Below the pieces are notes generated by a model. That model saw only the letters and a list, made by a program, of their open reading frames with translations. It ran no database searches and had not been told where the DNA came from. From DAIQNV01 sp036788215 (GTDB taxonomy: Bacteria; Planctomycetota; Phycisphaerae; Phycisphaerales; UBA1924), in assembly GCA_036788215.1 (NCBI GenBank), contig DAIQNV010000028.1:1-41360 (forward strand): DNA of 41,360 nt. Direction: 5' to 3'. The translations under genes and the position numbers were made by a program. This document shows, piece after piece, positions 1-7,849 of this stretch (position 1 is its first letter; the number at the start of each line of letters is the position of its first letter).

Positions 1-40
1 TGGGTGCCGTGGAGACATCACGAAGTGATTTCTCCACGAC
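1..40. repeat. Dispersed palindromic repeat, copy 1
   Basis: The segment opens with TGGGTGCC and then forms a hairpin. CGTGGAGA (8-15) pairs with TCTCCACG (31-38), there is one C/T mismatch, and ATCAC (17-21) pairs with GTGAT (25-29) around a GAA loop. A near-identical copy lies at 94-133 and a diverged one at 34365-34400. The repeat lies outside any supported gene and resembles REP-type elements in size and structure. The copy may begin before the window edge. Confidence 0.8.
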
Positions 41-65
41 CGCGCCGCACCCCATCCCCCGGTGC

Positions 66-91
66 CACGGACCCGGCTCTGCGGGTCCGTG
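66..91. repeat. Perfect inverted repeat between repeat copies 1 and 2
   Basis: CACGGACCCG (66-75) and CGGGTCCGTG (82-91) are perfect 10-bp arms around a 6-nt spacer. The hairpin sits between two copies of the GAA-loop repeat, so the first 133 bases form a cluster of three palindromes. There is no T tract on either side, so a simple intrinsic terminator is unlikely. Confidence 0.75.
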
Positions 92-93
92 CT

Positions 94-157
94 TGGGTGC
101 CGTGGAGACATCACGAAGCGATGTCTCCACGATCCCCCCTCACGCCCCCGCGAGCCA
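94..157. repeat. Dispersed palindromic repeat, copy 2
   Basis: It has the same TGGGTGCC lead-in as copy 1. The arms CGTGGAGACATC (101-112) and GATGTCTCCACG (120-131) are a perfect 12-bp match, with GAA at the centre of the loop. Similarity to copy 3 continues past the hairpin through TCACGCCCCCGCGAGCCA (140-157). That stretch also encodes the last residues and stop codon of the minus-strand gene ending at 140. Confidence 0.8.
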
Positions 158-643
158 CCCCACCACCCCGCTGAAAAGCACCGCCGCCAGCCCAACCGTC
201 ACCACCGCCGTCACCCCGTACCCCGCGAGCCTCCCCGCACGCCCGACGCGCCAGCCTCGGGGCTTCGCATCCCCGACCACCGCCAACCTCGGGTCCGCCG
301 CGACGCCCGCCAGGGATTCCCCTCGTCTCGCCCGGTCCTGCACCAGCGCGATGATCAAGGTCGCGTCGAACGCCCGCAGGCCCGCGAGCCCCGCCGCCCG
401 CATCAGGTCCCGGCGGACCGTCGGGCGCACGATCCCCGCCCGCCCCCCTTCGACCCGCGACGCCACGACCGACGCGAACAACGCCGCGGCGTTCCCCGAC
501 CGGTCCCCCGCCCCGGTCTCGCGCACCGGGGCCCGCCCGATGTCGCCCCGCGCCGACACCGACGCGCCCACGCGACGCCCGGTGTTGCGTTCGTGCAACA
601 CGGGCCGGTACTCAACCCCGGTTTTCGTGGTCAGACTGGGCAT
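140..643 (-). CDS. Hypothetical protein with C-terminal membrane segment
   Basis: This 167-residue frame has GC-rich third positions and a balanced content of acidic and basic residues, as expected of a real gene here. I do not recognise a family. The first ~110 residues are soluble-looking. The C-terminus (about 139-165) is a hydrophobic Gly/Ala/Val segment that could be a single tail anchor. There is no convincing Shine-Dalgarno before the ATG at 643, so the start is uncertain. The last codons and the stop lie inside a dispersed repeat, so the original C-terminus may have been altered by repeat insertion. It is divergent from the membrane protein at 810. Confidence 0.5.
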   Translation of the reverse strand: MPSLTTKTGVEYRPVLHERNTGRRVGASVSARGDIGRAPVRETGAGDRSGNAAALFASVVASRVEGGRAGIVRPTVRRDLMRAAGLAGLRAFDATLIIALVQDRARRGESLAGVAADPRLAVVGDAKPRGWRVGRAGRLAGYGVTAVVTVGLAAVLFSGVVGWLAGA

Positions 644-809
644 CGGGTATCGGGGTGCGAGCCGCGTGCCGACAATCCGGGGGGCGAAGGGGCCCGCCGG
701 GGCGGTACCCGTCCGACCCCCGGCCCTTCGCGTCGGAGCGTGTACACTTCTCGGCCTTCACCCGTTCTTGGCGGGTGGGGCGGGTGGAGCGGTGTTCGGA
801 GGTTCGTGG

Positions 810-1442
810 GTGTCCGAAGCGGTGCAGGACGCATCCCGGAACGAAGGCGAGGGGCCACCCCCCGCAGACGCTCCGCGCTCGAACGCAACGACCGAGGTCG
901 AGGCCGAGACCCCCGTCTACCCCCTCTCCGAGCCCATCCCCGATGTCCTGACCAAGCTCAGCCCCCCGGGCGTGCTCGCCAGGCTCGACCGCGCCAGCCG
1001 GCGGGGGAAGCTCCCGGGCTTCACCGGGGAGCACCGCGAGGGGCTCTGCGCCGTCTCCGCCTTCGGCGAGCCCTTCGACCGGCTCATGATCATCAAGGCG
1101 GAGCAGAACGACGACGGGCGCACCCGCCTGCGTTTCAGCCTGAAGCTCGACCTGCGCATCCCCGCCCTGCTGCTGGGCCTGCTCGCCATCACCGTCTGGC
1201 CCGGCGAGCCCCTCACGCACTCGCTGCTCGTGACCTATTTCGACTGGTACAACAGCTGGACCCAGGGCTGGTTCCGCACGTGGATGTGGTACCTCCCCCT
1301 CACCGTCCCCGCGGTCCCCCTGACCTGGCGCTGGGCGATGAAGAAGAGCAACGAGACCACCCACCAGTCGGCGCACGAAGCGGTCCGCAAGATCGCCGAC
1401 GCGATCGGGGGCGACATCGTCCCACCGAAGATCCGGCGGTAG
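810..1442 (+). CDS. Hypothetical two-TM membrane protein
   Basis: The frame is open far upstream, but a GTG at 810 has a GGAGG at 798-802 with 7-nt spacing, so I chose that start (210 aa). Residues 1-45 are Pro/Glu-rich and probably disordered. Residues 46-114 look globular. Two hydrophobic segments at about 116-131 and 157-174 flank a Trp-rich loop. The C-terminal ~35 residues form a charged, probably cytoplasmic helix. I recognise no enzyme motif. The gene ends two bases before a scaffold gap, convergent with nuoC on the other side. Confidence 0.7.
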   Translation: MSEAVQDASRNEGEGPPPADAPRSNATTEVEAETPVYPLSEPIPDVLTKLSPPGVLARLDRASRRGKLPGFTGEHREGLCAVSAFGEPFDRLMIIKAEQNDDGRTRLRFSLKLDLRIPALLLGLLAITVWPGEPLTHSLLVTYFDWYNSWTQGWFRTWMWYLPLTVPAVPLTWRWAMKKSNETTHQSAHEAVRKIADAIGGDIVPPKIRR

Positions 1443-1443
1443 C

Positions 1444-1543
1444 NNNNNNNNNNNNNNNNNNNNNNNNNNNNNNNNNNNNNNNNNNNNNNNNNNNNNNNNN
1501 NNNNNNNNNNNNNNNNNNNNNNNNNNNNNNNNNNNNNNNNNNN
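1444..1543. other. Scaffold gap of 100 N
   Basis: One hundred unknown bases lie between the end of the two-TM protein and the 3' end of nuoC. The round length suggests a placeholder rather than a measured distance, so the C-terminus of NuoC and anything between the convergent genes cannot be seen. Confidence 0.99.
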
Positions 1544-2088
1544 ATCTGGTACCCCTCGCGCTCGCCACGCCCACGCAACGGGTAGTCCTTGCGGAGCGGG
1601 TGCGCGGGGTACTCCTCCCAGGTCAGGATGCGGCGCAGGTCCGGGTGGTTCCGGAAGCGGATGCCGAACATGTCGAACACCTCGCGCTCGGGCCACTCCG
1701 CCCCGGGCCAGAGGTCGCACACGCTGTCGATGTACAGCGCCGGGTCCTCGACGATCCCGTCCGTCGGGATCGACGGGTCGAGGTAGACCTTCACGAAGAA
1801 CCGGTCGTCCCGCTCGAAGCTCAGCAGGTTGTACACCACACCGAACCGACCGGGCATCTCCGTCGGGTAGTTCAGGTAGTCGATCCCGATCACGTCGCTC
1901 AGGAAGTTGTACGACGTCCGCGCATCAGTCTTCAGGAACGCCAGCACCTCGTGCGCGTCCTCGGGCTCCAGGATCAGCGTGGGCTGATTCCGGAACTCCG
2001 TGCCCCGGAGACGCTTGCCAGGAAACGCCTCCTTCACAGCCTTGAAGGTCGGGTGATCGAGGTTCGGCGTCGTCCGGCGTTCACTCAT
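1544..2088 (-). CDS. nuoC: NADH-quinone oxidoreductase subunit C (3'-truncated by gap)
   Basis: NuoC is the 30-kDa subunit of the peripheral arm of respiratory complex I, on the cytoplasmic face of the membrane. The 181 visible residues carry the family signature near the C-terminus: WPGAEWPEREVFDMFGI, then HPDLRRIL and the basic-proline run HPLRKDYPLRG. Earlier parts (FLSDVIGIDYL, VVYNLLS) also fit. It is a stand-alone NuoC, not a NuoCD fusion as far as is visible. Only the last few residues and the stop are lost in the gap. The ATG at 2088 begins MSERRT. The next gene upstream on the same strand ends about 90 bp away across a G-rich repeat. No other nuo gene is in view. Confidence 0.95.
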
Positions 2089-2130
2089 GTCGAGACTGTA
2101 CGCGGACTCGCCCCCGCGCGATTCATCTGT

Positions 2131-2171
2131 GGGTGGGGCGGGGGTGGGGCGGGGGTGGGGCGGGGGTGGGG
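2131..2171 (+). repeat. G-rich 11-bp tandem repeat
   Basis: About 3.7 copies of GGGGGTGGGGC occupy the short intergenic space upstream of nuoC. Runs of four or five G separated by single bases on the + strand could fold into a G-quadruplex. On the nuoC mRNA strand the same stretch is C-rich. Confidence 0.85.
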
Positions 2172-2178
2172 TCGCGCC

Positions 2179-2895
2179 TCACACGATCCCGAGCCGCCGG
2201 GCCTGGCCCGCAGCATCCTCCGCCAGGACCGCGATGGGCAGGCCCAGCCCCGCCGCCGCCCGGGCGAAGGCGCGGAGCGCCTCGATCGCCAGCGACCCCT
2301 CCCCTACCGGGCAGGCCCCAAGCCTCACCTCCGGCCCCGGGCCCACCGGAGTCACATCCGTCACCAGCACCGCCCACACCCGCTCGACCCCGAGCAGCCC
2401 CTCGGTCATCCGCCTCAGGTGGTCCTCCGCGTTCGTCAGCATCTCGGGCGTGAACAGGGCCGCCGGATCGACGAGCAGGCCCAGGCTTGCGAACCTCGCG
2501 TCGCCCCCCCACCGCCTCGCCTCCGCCCGCACCGAGGGGATGTCGCTCAGAAAGCTCGCGGCGGTCGGGCGCAGCACGAACCGGGTCTGGCCCGCCCGCT
2601 CGACCAGTTGATCGAGGGCCGCCTCGTACCGCCCCCGCCCCTCCTGCGTGAAGGTACGGAAGGAGACCGAGGGGTCCGCCGGGCTGGCGGGCTCGTCGTC
2701 CTCAGCAGCCAGCCATCCGGGCGAGATCACCACCCGTTCGAGCCCACCTGTTTCGATCCCCCCAATCAGATTCCCCGGAACGAGGCGGGCCACTTCCACG
2801 CCGTTGCCATCACGCAGAACAGATGAAACACTGGGCTGGTCCAGAACGACCCCGCCCTCCAGCGTCCAGAGCCCGGTCGAATCGTGCGTCGTCAT
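2179..2895 (-). CDS. Hypothetical protein, possibly TIM-barrel-like
   Basis: The protein has 238 residues and starts at the ATG at 2895. The C-terminal two thirds alternate short hydrophobic strands with amphipathic helices (TRFVLRPTAA, FASLGLLVDPAALF, VWAVLVTDVTPVGPG, GLGLPIAVLAED). This resembles a sugar-phosphate isomerase or AP-endonuclease-2 type barrel, but I see no complete metal-binding set, so this is a fold guess only. It lies upstream of nuoC on the same strand and is divergent from the gene at 3046, with a 150-bp shared upstream region. Confidence 0.75.
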   Translation of the reverse strand: MTTHDSTGLWTLEGGVVLDQPSVSSVLRDGNGVEVARLVPGNLIGGIETGGLERVVISPGWLAAEDDEPASPADPSVSFRTFTQEGRGRYEAALDQLVERAGQTRFVLRPTAASFLSDIPSVRAEARRWGGDARFASLGLLVDPAALFTPEMLTNAEDHLRRMTEGLLGVERVWAVLVTDVTPVGPGPEVRLGACPVGEGSLAIEALRAFARAAAGLGLPIAVLAEDAAGQARRLGIV

Positions 2896-3045
2896 GCCCC
2901 GAGCCTACGCACCTCGCCCGATCCCGCGAGCATGCCGCCCCCAACCCCCGCATCCCCCCCAGGTCCGCGTCGATTACACGCTGGCGGACGATCGACGACG
3001 CGTCCGATACCTCCCCTCCGTTGACCAGTCCGAGGAGGCTCCCCG

Positions 3046-3408
3046 ATGGTTCAGATCATGCGTCAGTCGCTCTTTGATTGGCACCCCTACGCCCGTACGC
3101 GCAAGAACGCCCGGGCCCAGGCGGCGCGGGATGAGGCCCTTGTTTCCGACGCCCCCGCCCTCACGCCCGAGCGTCTGGGCGATCTTCTCGAGCCCACGCC
3201 CGCGGCCCTGACGCGGGAGCAGATCGTCGACCGCATCCTCGTTCTGAACCCGACCGCGTCGGTCGACTTCCTTGATTCCTTCACCGACGAGGGCCTCCGG
3301 GCCTATTTCTCCCGCCTGCAGCACGCCCACCGCCCGCGAGGTCGGGCCTCGGTCTGGACCCGCCCCGTGGGCCCGAGAGCCATCGGCTGCTGGGTTGCGC
3401 GCGACTGA
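3046..3408 (+). CDS. Small conserved-looking hypothetical protein
   Basis: The 120-residue product starts at the ATG at 3046, preceded by a GAGGAGG tract about 8 nt upstream. A basic N-terminus (residues 5-30) leads to a helical core around residues 56-90 (EQIVDRILVLNP, SVDFLDSF, EGLRAYFSRL) and an Arg/Trp-rich tail. There is no signal peptide or membrane segment. A strong intrinsic terminator follows 31 bp after the stop, so this is probably a monocistronic unit. The function is unknown. Confidence 0.75.
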   Translation: MVQIMRQSLFDWHPYARTRKNARAQAARDEALVSDAPALTPERLGDLLEPTPAALTREQIVDRILVLNPTASVDFLDSFTDEGLRAYFSRLQHAHRPRGRASVWTRPVGPRAIGCWVARD

Positions 3409-3438
3409 TCCGGGCCTCCGGGATACCGGGACACCCCT

Positions 3439-3490
3439 CGACGGCGGAGGGACGGGCGTGGTGGCCCGCCACTCCGCCGTCGTCCTTTTT
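3439..3490 (+). terminator. Rho-independent terminator
   Basis: CGACGGCGGAG (3439-3449) pairs perfectly over 11 bp with CTCCGCCGTCG (3472-3482). An inner CGGGC/GCCCG stem sits in the loop, and TCCTTTTT (3483-3490) follows. It closes the gene ending at 3408. Confidence 0.9.
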
Positions 3491-3872
3491 GCCGGCCGAT
3501 CGCCCCCGCTCGATCCGGCTGTGCGTCCCTGCGCCCCGCCTGATCCGCACCGGGCACCGCGCGAGCGGACCTTCCCGCCTTCCCGGACTCATGCCACCCC
3601 GGGCATCGGTCGATGGACGCACTGGCGCGGGGCCGAAGGTCAAGGGGCCTCACGAACCCGTCCGATAAAGCCCGTGCCCGGCCGACGCGTGGAACGCCCG
3701 CGCCGGGTCGTCCAGGCGAGCGAGAGGCCCGGTCGGGCCCCCCGCATGCCCGGCACGGCGTGTGCTCGTTCGGATCCGTCGGCCAGGGTGGAGCCCCGAG
3801 TCGGCACTGGTGATCACCCGCCCGCGTCGATCGCACGCGGGACGCGCAGGCTTTGCCCGTCCACGGAGACCG
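3491..3872 (+). other. Gene-free leader before the TolB-like lipoprotein gene
   Basis: About 380 bp lie between the terminator and the lipoprotein start. The frames present are GC-driven and run through it without ribosome-binding sites. I found no clear -10/-35 pair, sigma-28 or sigma-54 box. It presumably holds the promoter for the downstream + strand genes. Confidence 0.5.
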
Positions 3873-3875
3873 ATG

Positions 3876-5420
3876 ATGCTCGACCGCTCGATCTTCAACC
3901 GCCGTTCCGCCGCGACCACCTTCGCCCTCGCGGGCGCGGCCGCGACGCTCACCGGCTGCTCATCCATCTTCGGGACACGGGCCGACGTGGTCGACCCCGT
4001 CACGGGAGGGCCCTTCGTCGCGGAACAGGGCCCCGTCGCCTTCGACGCCAACGCCTCCAACCGCACCAACACCCCAGCCCCCGCAGTGAACAGTGCCTTC
4101 AACCAGCCCGCGACCACCACCGTCGCGACCAACGCCCAGCCACCGCGCACCAACACGCAGGCCAACCAAACCAATTCCCAGAACAACCCGCAGAACAACC
4201 CGGGCTCCCGCAGCTGGCTGGCCTTCTCGGAAGCCGCGGACGCGGAGCGCCCCGCGCCCGCTTCCCAGGAGCCCCCGATCAGCAACGCCCCCGACGGGCC
4301 CAACATGGCGGCCCGTCTTTATGGGGACATCCTCGAGACGCCCATCCCCTCAACGGGCGATGCGATCGGGCAGCACACGACAAACATCCAGCAGATCAGC
4401 TTCGCGAACGACGGGTCCGACTTCGACCCGCAGGTCTCGCGCGACGGGCTCTACCTGGTCTACGCCAGCACCCAGCACCGCCCCCAGGCGGACATCTACC
4501 TGCAGGAGATCGGCTCCCGCGTCATCACGCGGATCACCGACGACCCGGCGGGCGATGTCATGCCCAATCTTAACGCCCAGGGCGACCGGCTCGCCTTTGC
4601 CAGCAACCGCACCGGCAACTGGGACATCTGGGTGATGCCCACCACCGGCAACGGGCGGGCCATCCAGATCACCAACGACCCCGCGCACGAGCTGCACCCC
4701 AGCTTCAGCCCGGACGGCTCCAAGGTCGTCTACTGCCGGCTCGGGCCGACCTCGGGTCGCTGGGAGCTCTGGGTCGCGGATTCCTTCGGAGACACCGGCG
4801 CCCAGTTCATCGGGTACGGGCTCTTCCCCGAGTGGTGCCCCGTCCCCGGAACCGGGAATGACGGTGCCGACCGCATCCTTTTCCAGCGCTCCCGCGAGCG
4901 GGGCAGCCGGACCTTCTCCGTCTGGACCATCGATTACGACCGCAACCGCCGGCAGGCGGGTCGCGAGACGCAGATCGCTTCCGATCCCGAAACGGCGCTG
5001 ATCAACCCCTCGTGGAGCCCCGACGGGTCCCGGATCGTCTACTCCGCGGTGCCCAACCCCGACCAGTGGACGGGCTCGGGTCGGAACAGCCTCCCGCCCT
5101 CCGCCTCGATCTACATGACGGGGGTCGACGGGCGCGGGACGGTCGAACTGACCCGGGGCAACGCGATCGACATGATGCCGGCGTGGAGCGTCACGGGCCG
5201 GGTCTTCTTCGTCTCCAACCGCTCGGGCGTCGAGAACCTCTGGTCGCTCGACATCGCCCCCGCGATCCTCGCCGCGACCGGGGTCGACCCCTGGAACGAC
5301 ATCGCCAGCATCAACAACCCCGCCAACCAGCGGGCCCAGCAGCAGAACAACCGGCCCGGCAACCCGGGCACCTTCGGCCCGGGCTTCACCGGGTTCGTCT
5401 CCGCCCCGACCGACGAGTGA
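3876..5420 (+). CDS. TolB-like beta-propeller lipoprotein
   Basis: The product is a secreted lipoprotein of 514 residues. An N-terminal signal with NRRS and a hydrophobic stretch ends in the lipobox LTGC (Cys 28), followed by Ser-Ser. The double Arg could allow Tat export. An Asn/Gln/Thr-rich linker occupies roughly residues 60-110. The rest is a WD40-like/PD40 propeller with repeated blades such as PQVSRDGLYLVYAS, PNLNAQGDRLAFASN, PSFSPDGSKVVY, PSWSPDGSRIVY and PAWSVTGRVFFVSN. This is the TolB C-terminal type. TolB belongs to the Tol-Pal envelope system, but no tolA, tolQ or pal is nearby, so the exact role is unproven. The start could be ATG 3873 or 3876; GGAG at 3865-3868 favours 3876. Confidence 0.88.
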   Translation: MLDRSIFNRRSAATTFALAGAAATLTGCSSIFGTRADVVDPVTGGPFVAEQGPVAFDANASNRTNTPAPAVNSAFNQPATTTVATNAQPPRTNTQANQTNSQNNPQNNPGSRSWLAFSEAADAERPAPASQEPPISNAPDGPNMAARLYGDILETPIPSTGDAIGQHTTNIQQISFANDGSDFDPQVSRDGLYLVYASTQHRPQADIYLQEIGSRVITRITDDPAGDVMPNLNAQGDRLAFASNRTGNWDIWVMPTTGNGRAIQITNDPAHELHPSFSPDGSKVVYCRLGPTSGRWELWVADSFGDTGAQFIGYGLFPEWCPVPGTGNDGADRILFQRSRERGSRTFSVWTIDYDRNRRQAGRETQIASDPETALINPSWSPDGSRIVYSAVPNPDQWTGSGRNSLPPSASIYMTGVDGRGTVELTRGNAIDMMPAWSVTGRVFFVSNRSGVENLWSLDIAPAILAATGVDPWNDIASINNPANQRAQQQNNRPGNPGTFGPGFTGFVSAPTDE

Positions 5421-5443
5421 CCGGCGAAGACCGAGAACACACC

Positions 5444-5473
5444 GCTCCCGGGTGAAGCGATCACCCCCGGAGC
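5444..5473 (+). other. Imperfect hairpin between two lipoprotein genes
   Basis: GCTCCCGGGTGA (5444-5455) can pair with TCACCCCCGGAGC (5461-5473), giving two stem segments around a small internal mismatch. No T tract follows, so it is more likely an mRNA stem between co-transcribed genes than a terminator. Confidence 0.4.
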
Positions 5474-5550
5474 GACGATGACCAGTACCCGGCGACACGC
5501 CGGAATCGGATGAAGGCGGGGCGGAGCCCCCGCGACTTCGGCAGGACGCC

Positions 5551-6318
5551 ATGACAAGTGCACAGCGCATGCTCAAGGTGGGCCTCCTGATCGCTTCGGC
5601 GATCCTGGGCTCCGGGTGCGCCTCGACCGAACCGAGGCTCGTCCCCCCCACCCGCCTCACCGCGCCGTACGACACCGCCCAGGGCGACATCCTGTGGGCG
5701 GTGGCGCCGCCTCGGAATGAGAGCGGGACCACCGTCCCGAGCACGGAAGCGGTCGCCGACGCCCTCGCGAGCGCGACCAACGAGGTCGCCGGGCTGACGG
5801 CGCTCCCGGTGAACCGATCGATCCGCGCGATGCGGGCCCTCGGGCTGCGGGAGATCACCAGCCCCACGGAGGCCCAGCAGCTCGCCTCCGTCCTCGGTGT
5901 CGATGCGGTCATCGTCTCGACGATCACCGCCTTTGACCCCTACGACCCTCCGACGCTGGGCCTGACGGTCGCCCTTTACGCCGCCCCGGGCCGGCTCGAC
6001 ACACGGGGCCCCGCCCTCGACGACATCAGGCTCTTCAGCCTCCAGGCCACCGACAACCTCTCGACCGACACCCTCGGGGGCCAGGACCGCAGCCGATCGA
6101 CCGTCGCGCGTCACTTCGACGCCCGCGACCATGAAACACTGATGGCCCTCCGCCGCTACGCCGAAGGCAGGACCGAACCCAACGACCCCTTCGGGTGGCG
6201 GGCCTATCTCAAGAGCATGCCGCTGTACACAGCGTTCGCCGCTCACCAGGCGGTCGGATCGCTCCTCGACCGGGAGTGGCTCCGGCTCGCCCGAGCACGC
6301 AACGCACCGGACCAGTAG
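5551..6318 (+). CDS. Putative lipoprotein, LpoB/GNA1162-like
   Basis: The 255-residue protein has a lipoprotein signal (MLKVGLLIASAI, then LGSGC with Cys 23). After it, residues 48-125 alternate strand and helix: ILWAVAPPRNESGT, an ADALASAT helix, ALGLREITSP, and VLGVDAVIVSTITAFDPYDPPTLGLTV. That arrangement resembles the small alpha/beta fold of LpoB and GNA1162-type lipoproteins, but I assign it only by pattern. The C-terminal ~100 residues are polar and hold no known motif. The ribosome-binding site before ATG 5551 is weak, and ATG 5569 is possible. It follows the TolB-like gene by 130 bp and both products would be at the envelope. Confidence 0.75.
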   Translation: MTSAQRMLKVGLLIASAILGSGCASTEPRLVPPTRLTAPYDTAQGDILWAVAPPRNESGTTVPSTEAVADALASATNEVAGLTALPVNRSIRAMRALGLREITSPTEAQQLASVLGVDAVIVSTITAFDPYDPPTLGLTVALYAAPGRLDTRGPALDDIRLFSLQATDNLSTDTLGGQDRSRSTVARHFDARDHETLMALRRYAEGRTEPNDPFGWRAYLKSMPLYTAFAAHQAVGSLLDREWLRLARARNAPDQ

Positions 6319-6359
6319 TTGCCCGGCCGGCCCAGAGCCCGCCGAGGCGGGAGACTCGA

Positions 6360-6737
6360 ATGGCCCTGGCCAAGGGACAACACGGAACACCCAAGCCGCC
6401 CACCGCGGCTGTGTGCCGCCCCGTCGGGCCGGGCGTCGTCGTCCTGACGAGGGGGTCCCATCGATGGCGCTTCGCGATCGAGGACCGTTCGCAGGCCTCG
6501 CGTCGCGCGCTGCTCCGCACGCTGCACCGCGCCGCGGAGCACCCGGGCTGCCCGCTCGACTGGTTCGACGCGGCGCTGGTCGCTGAGACTCTGTCGGGCG
6601 AGGGCCGGACCGCCCAGGCCGGGACCGCCGGCACCCTGACCGACACCGAAACGAATGGAACCGCAGCCGTCTCGGGTGCGAAGAGCCCCACCGGGCCTTC
6701 CCCGGAGCGCGAGGACGAGGCCGGGCAGCGCGGATGA
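6360..6737 (+). CDS. Small hypothetical protein upstream of xerC/D
   Basis: This 125-residue frame starts at ATG 6360 with GGGAG at 6349-6353 (6-nt spacing). The core (residues 22-75) contains VVVLTRGSHRWRFAIEDR, a helical SRRALLRTLHRAA stretch and CPLDWFDAALVAETL. The last 45 residues are low-complexity Gly/Thr/Glu. No family is recognised. It ends 25 bp before the recombinase start and is probably co-transcribed with it. Confidence 0.65.
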   Translation: MALAKGQHGTPKPPTAAVCRPVGPGVVVLTRGSHRWRFAIEDRSQASRRALLRTLHRAAEHPGCPLDWFDAALVAETLSGEGRTAQAGTAGTLTDTETNGTAAVSGAKSPTGPSPEREDEAGQRG

Positions 6738-6762
6738 GCCGCGAAGCCGCACGGAGTTCGAT

Positions 6763-7812
6763 ATGACCCTTCCGATCATCGATGAGTTCGCGCGCTACCT
6801 CACCCACGAGCGCCGGTTCAGCCCGTACACCGCCCGGTGCTACGGCGCCGACCTCCGGCAGTTTGTCGAGTTCCTCGTCGACGACAAGAACCTGCAGGTC
6901 GACGACGCCCGCGAGTACGCGGCGCTCGACGCCCGCAAGGCTCTGGTCACCGGCGACACGGCCCCCAAGCCCGACGCGGTGGCGGGCTCGATCGCGCCCT
7001 CGACGCTGACCGAGGTGATCTCAGGGGCCGACGCGGAGCTGATCCGGGGCTTCCTCGCCCACCTGGGCGAGCAGCAGTACTCCGCAGCGACGATGGCCCG
7101 CAAGATCGCGACCCTGCGCTCCTTCTACAAGTGGGCGGAGCGGCGCCACCTCTCCGACACCAACCCGATGACGCTCATCCGCACCCCGCGCCAGAGCAAG
7201 CGTCTGCCCAAGGCGATCACGGTCGACCAGGTGGAGAAGCTCCTGAGCGCCCCGTCCGACCGCGACATCCTGGGCCGGCGCGACCGGGCGATGCTCGAGA
7301 CGCTCTACTCGACCGGCATCCGCGTCTCGGAACTCGTCGGGCTCAACATGGAGGACCTGGACCTCGAGAACGAGGCCCTGCAGGTCCTGGGCAAGGGGCG
7401 CAAGGAGCGCCTTGTCCCGCTGGGCTCGCACGCGCTCGACGCGATCAAGCGGTACATCGACCTGCTCCAGCAGACCCCGAGGCTGGCCGACGCCTGGAAG
7501 GCGACCCAGAACGGCGAGCGCACCGGCACCGCCCTCTTCGTCAACAAGCACGCCGACCGGCTCAGCTCCCGCTCGGTCCGCCGGAAGCTCGACAAGTATC
7601 TCCGCGAGGTCGGGCTCGACCCCTCGATCAGCCCGCACACCCTGCGTCACAGCTTCGCGACGCACCTCCTCGAGAACGGCGCCGACCTCCGCAGCGTGCA
7701 GGAACTCCTGGGCCACCAGTCGCTCAGCACCACGCAGGTCTACACCCACCTCACCGCCCAGCGGATGCAGGACGCCTACCGCAAGGCCCACCCGAGAGCC
7801 GAAGCGGTCTGA
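6763..7812 (+). CDS. xerC: XerC/XerD-type tyrosine recombinase
   Basis: This site-specific recombinase of the integrase family probably resolves chromosome dimers at dif. All catalytic residues are present in 349 aa: Arg 187 (STGIRVSEL), Lys 211 (LGKGRKERL), His 292 and Arg 295 (PHTLRHSF), His 318 (LLGHQS) and nucleophile Tyr 327 (TQVYTHL). The N-terminal SAM-like domain is split. Helices at 5-40 and 90-130 are separated by about 48 residues (41-88) that typical ~300-aa Xer proteins lack. The ATG at 6763 has GGAG at 6753-6756. Sequence alone does not separate XerC from XerD. A terminator follows directly and no phage or integron genes are adjacent, which favours a housekeeping role. Confidence 0.93.
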   Translation: MTLPIIDEFARYLTHERRFSPYTARCYGADLRQFVEFLVDDKNLQVDDAREYAALDARKALVTGDTAPKPDAVAGSIAPSTLTEVISGADAELIRGFLAHLGEQQYSAATMARKIATLRSFYKWAERRHLSDTNPMTLIRTPRQSKRLPKAITVDQVEKLLSAPSDRDILGRRDRAMLETLYSTGIRVSELVGLNMEDLDLENEALQVLGKGRKERLVPLGSHALDAIKRYIDLLQQTPRLADAWKATQNGERTGTALFVNKHADRLSSRSVRRKLDKYLREVGLDPSISPHTLRHSFATHLLENGADLRSVQELLGHQSLSTTQVYTHLTAQRMQDAYRKAHPRAEAV

Positions 7813-7849
7813 GGCGACCCGCCCCGCAAAGACAACCAATAGACGGTGC

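Noticed and set aside
1..157. CRISPR array
   Set aside because: Only two copies with one spacer-sized interval, which is itself a palindrome. No cas gene is present.
9..809. Upstream extension of the gene at 810-1442
   Set aside because: It runs through two repeat hairpins and opposite another gene. The GTG at 810 has a well-spaced GGAGG.
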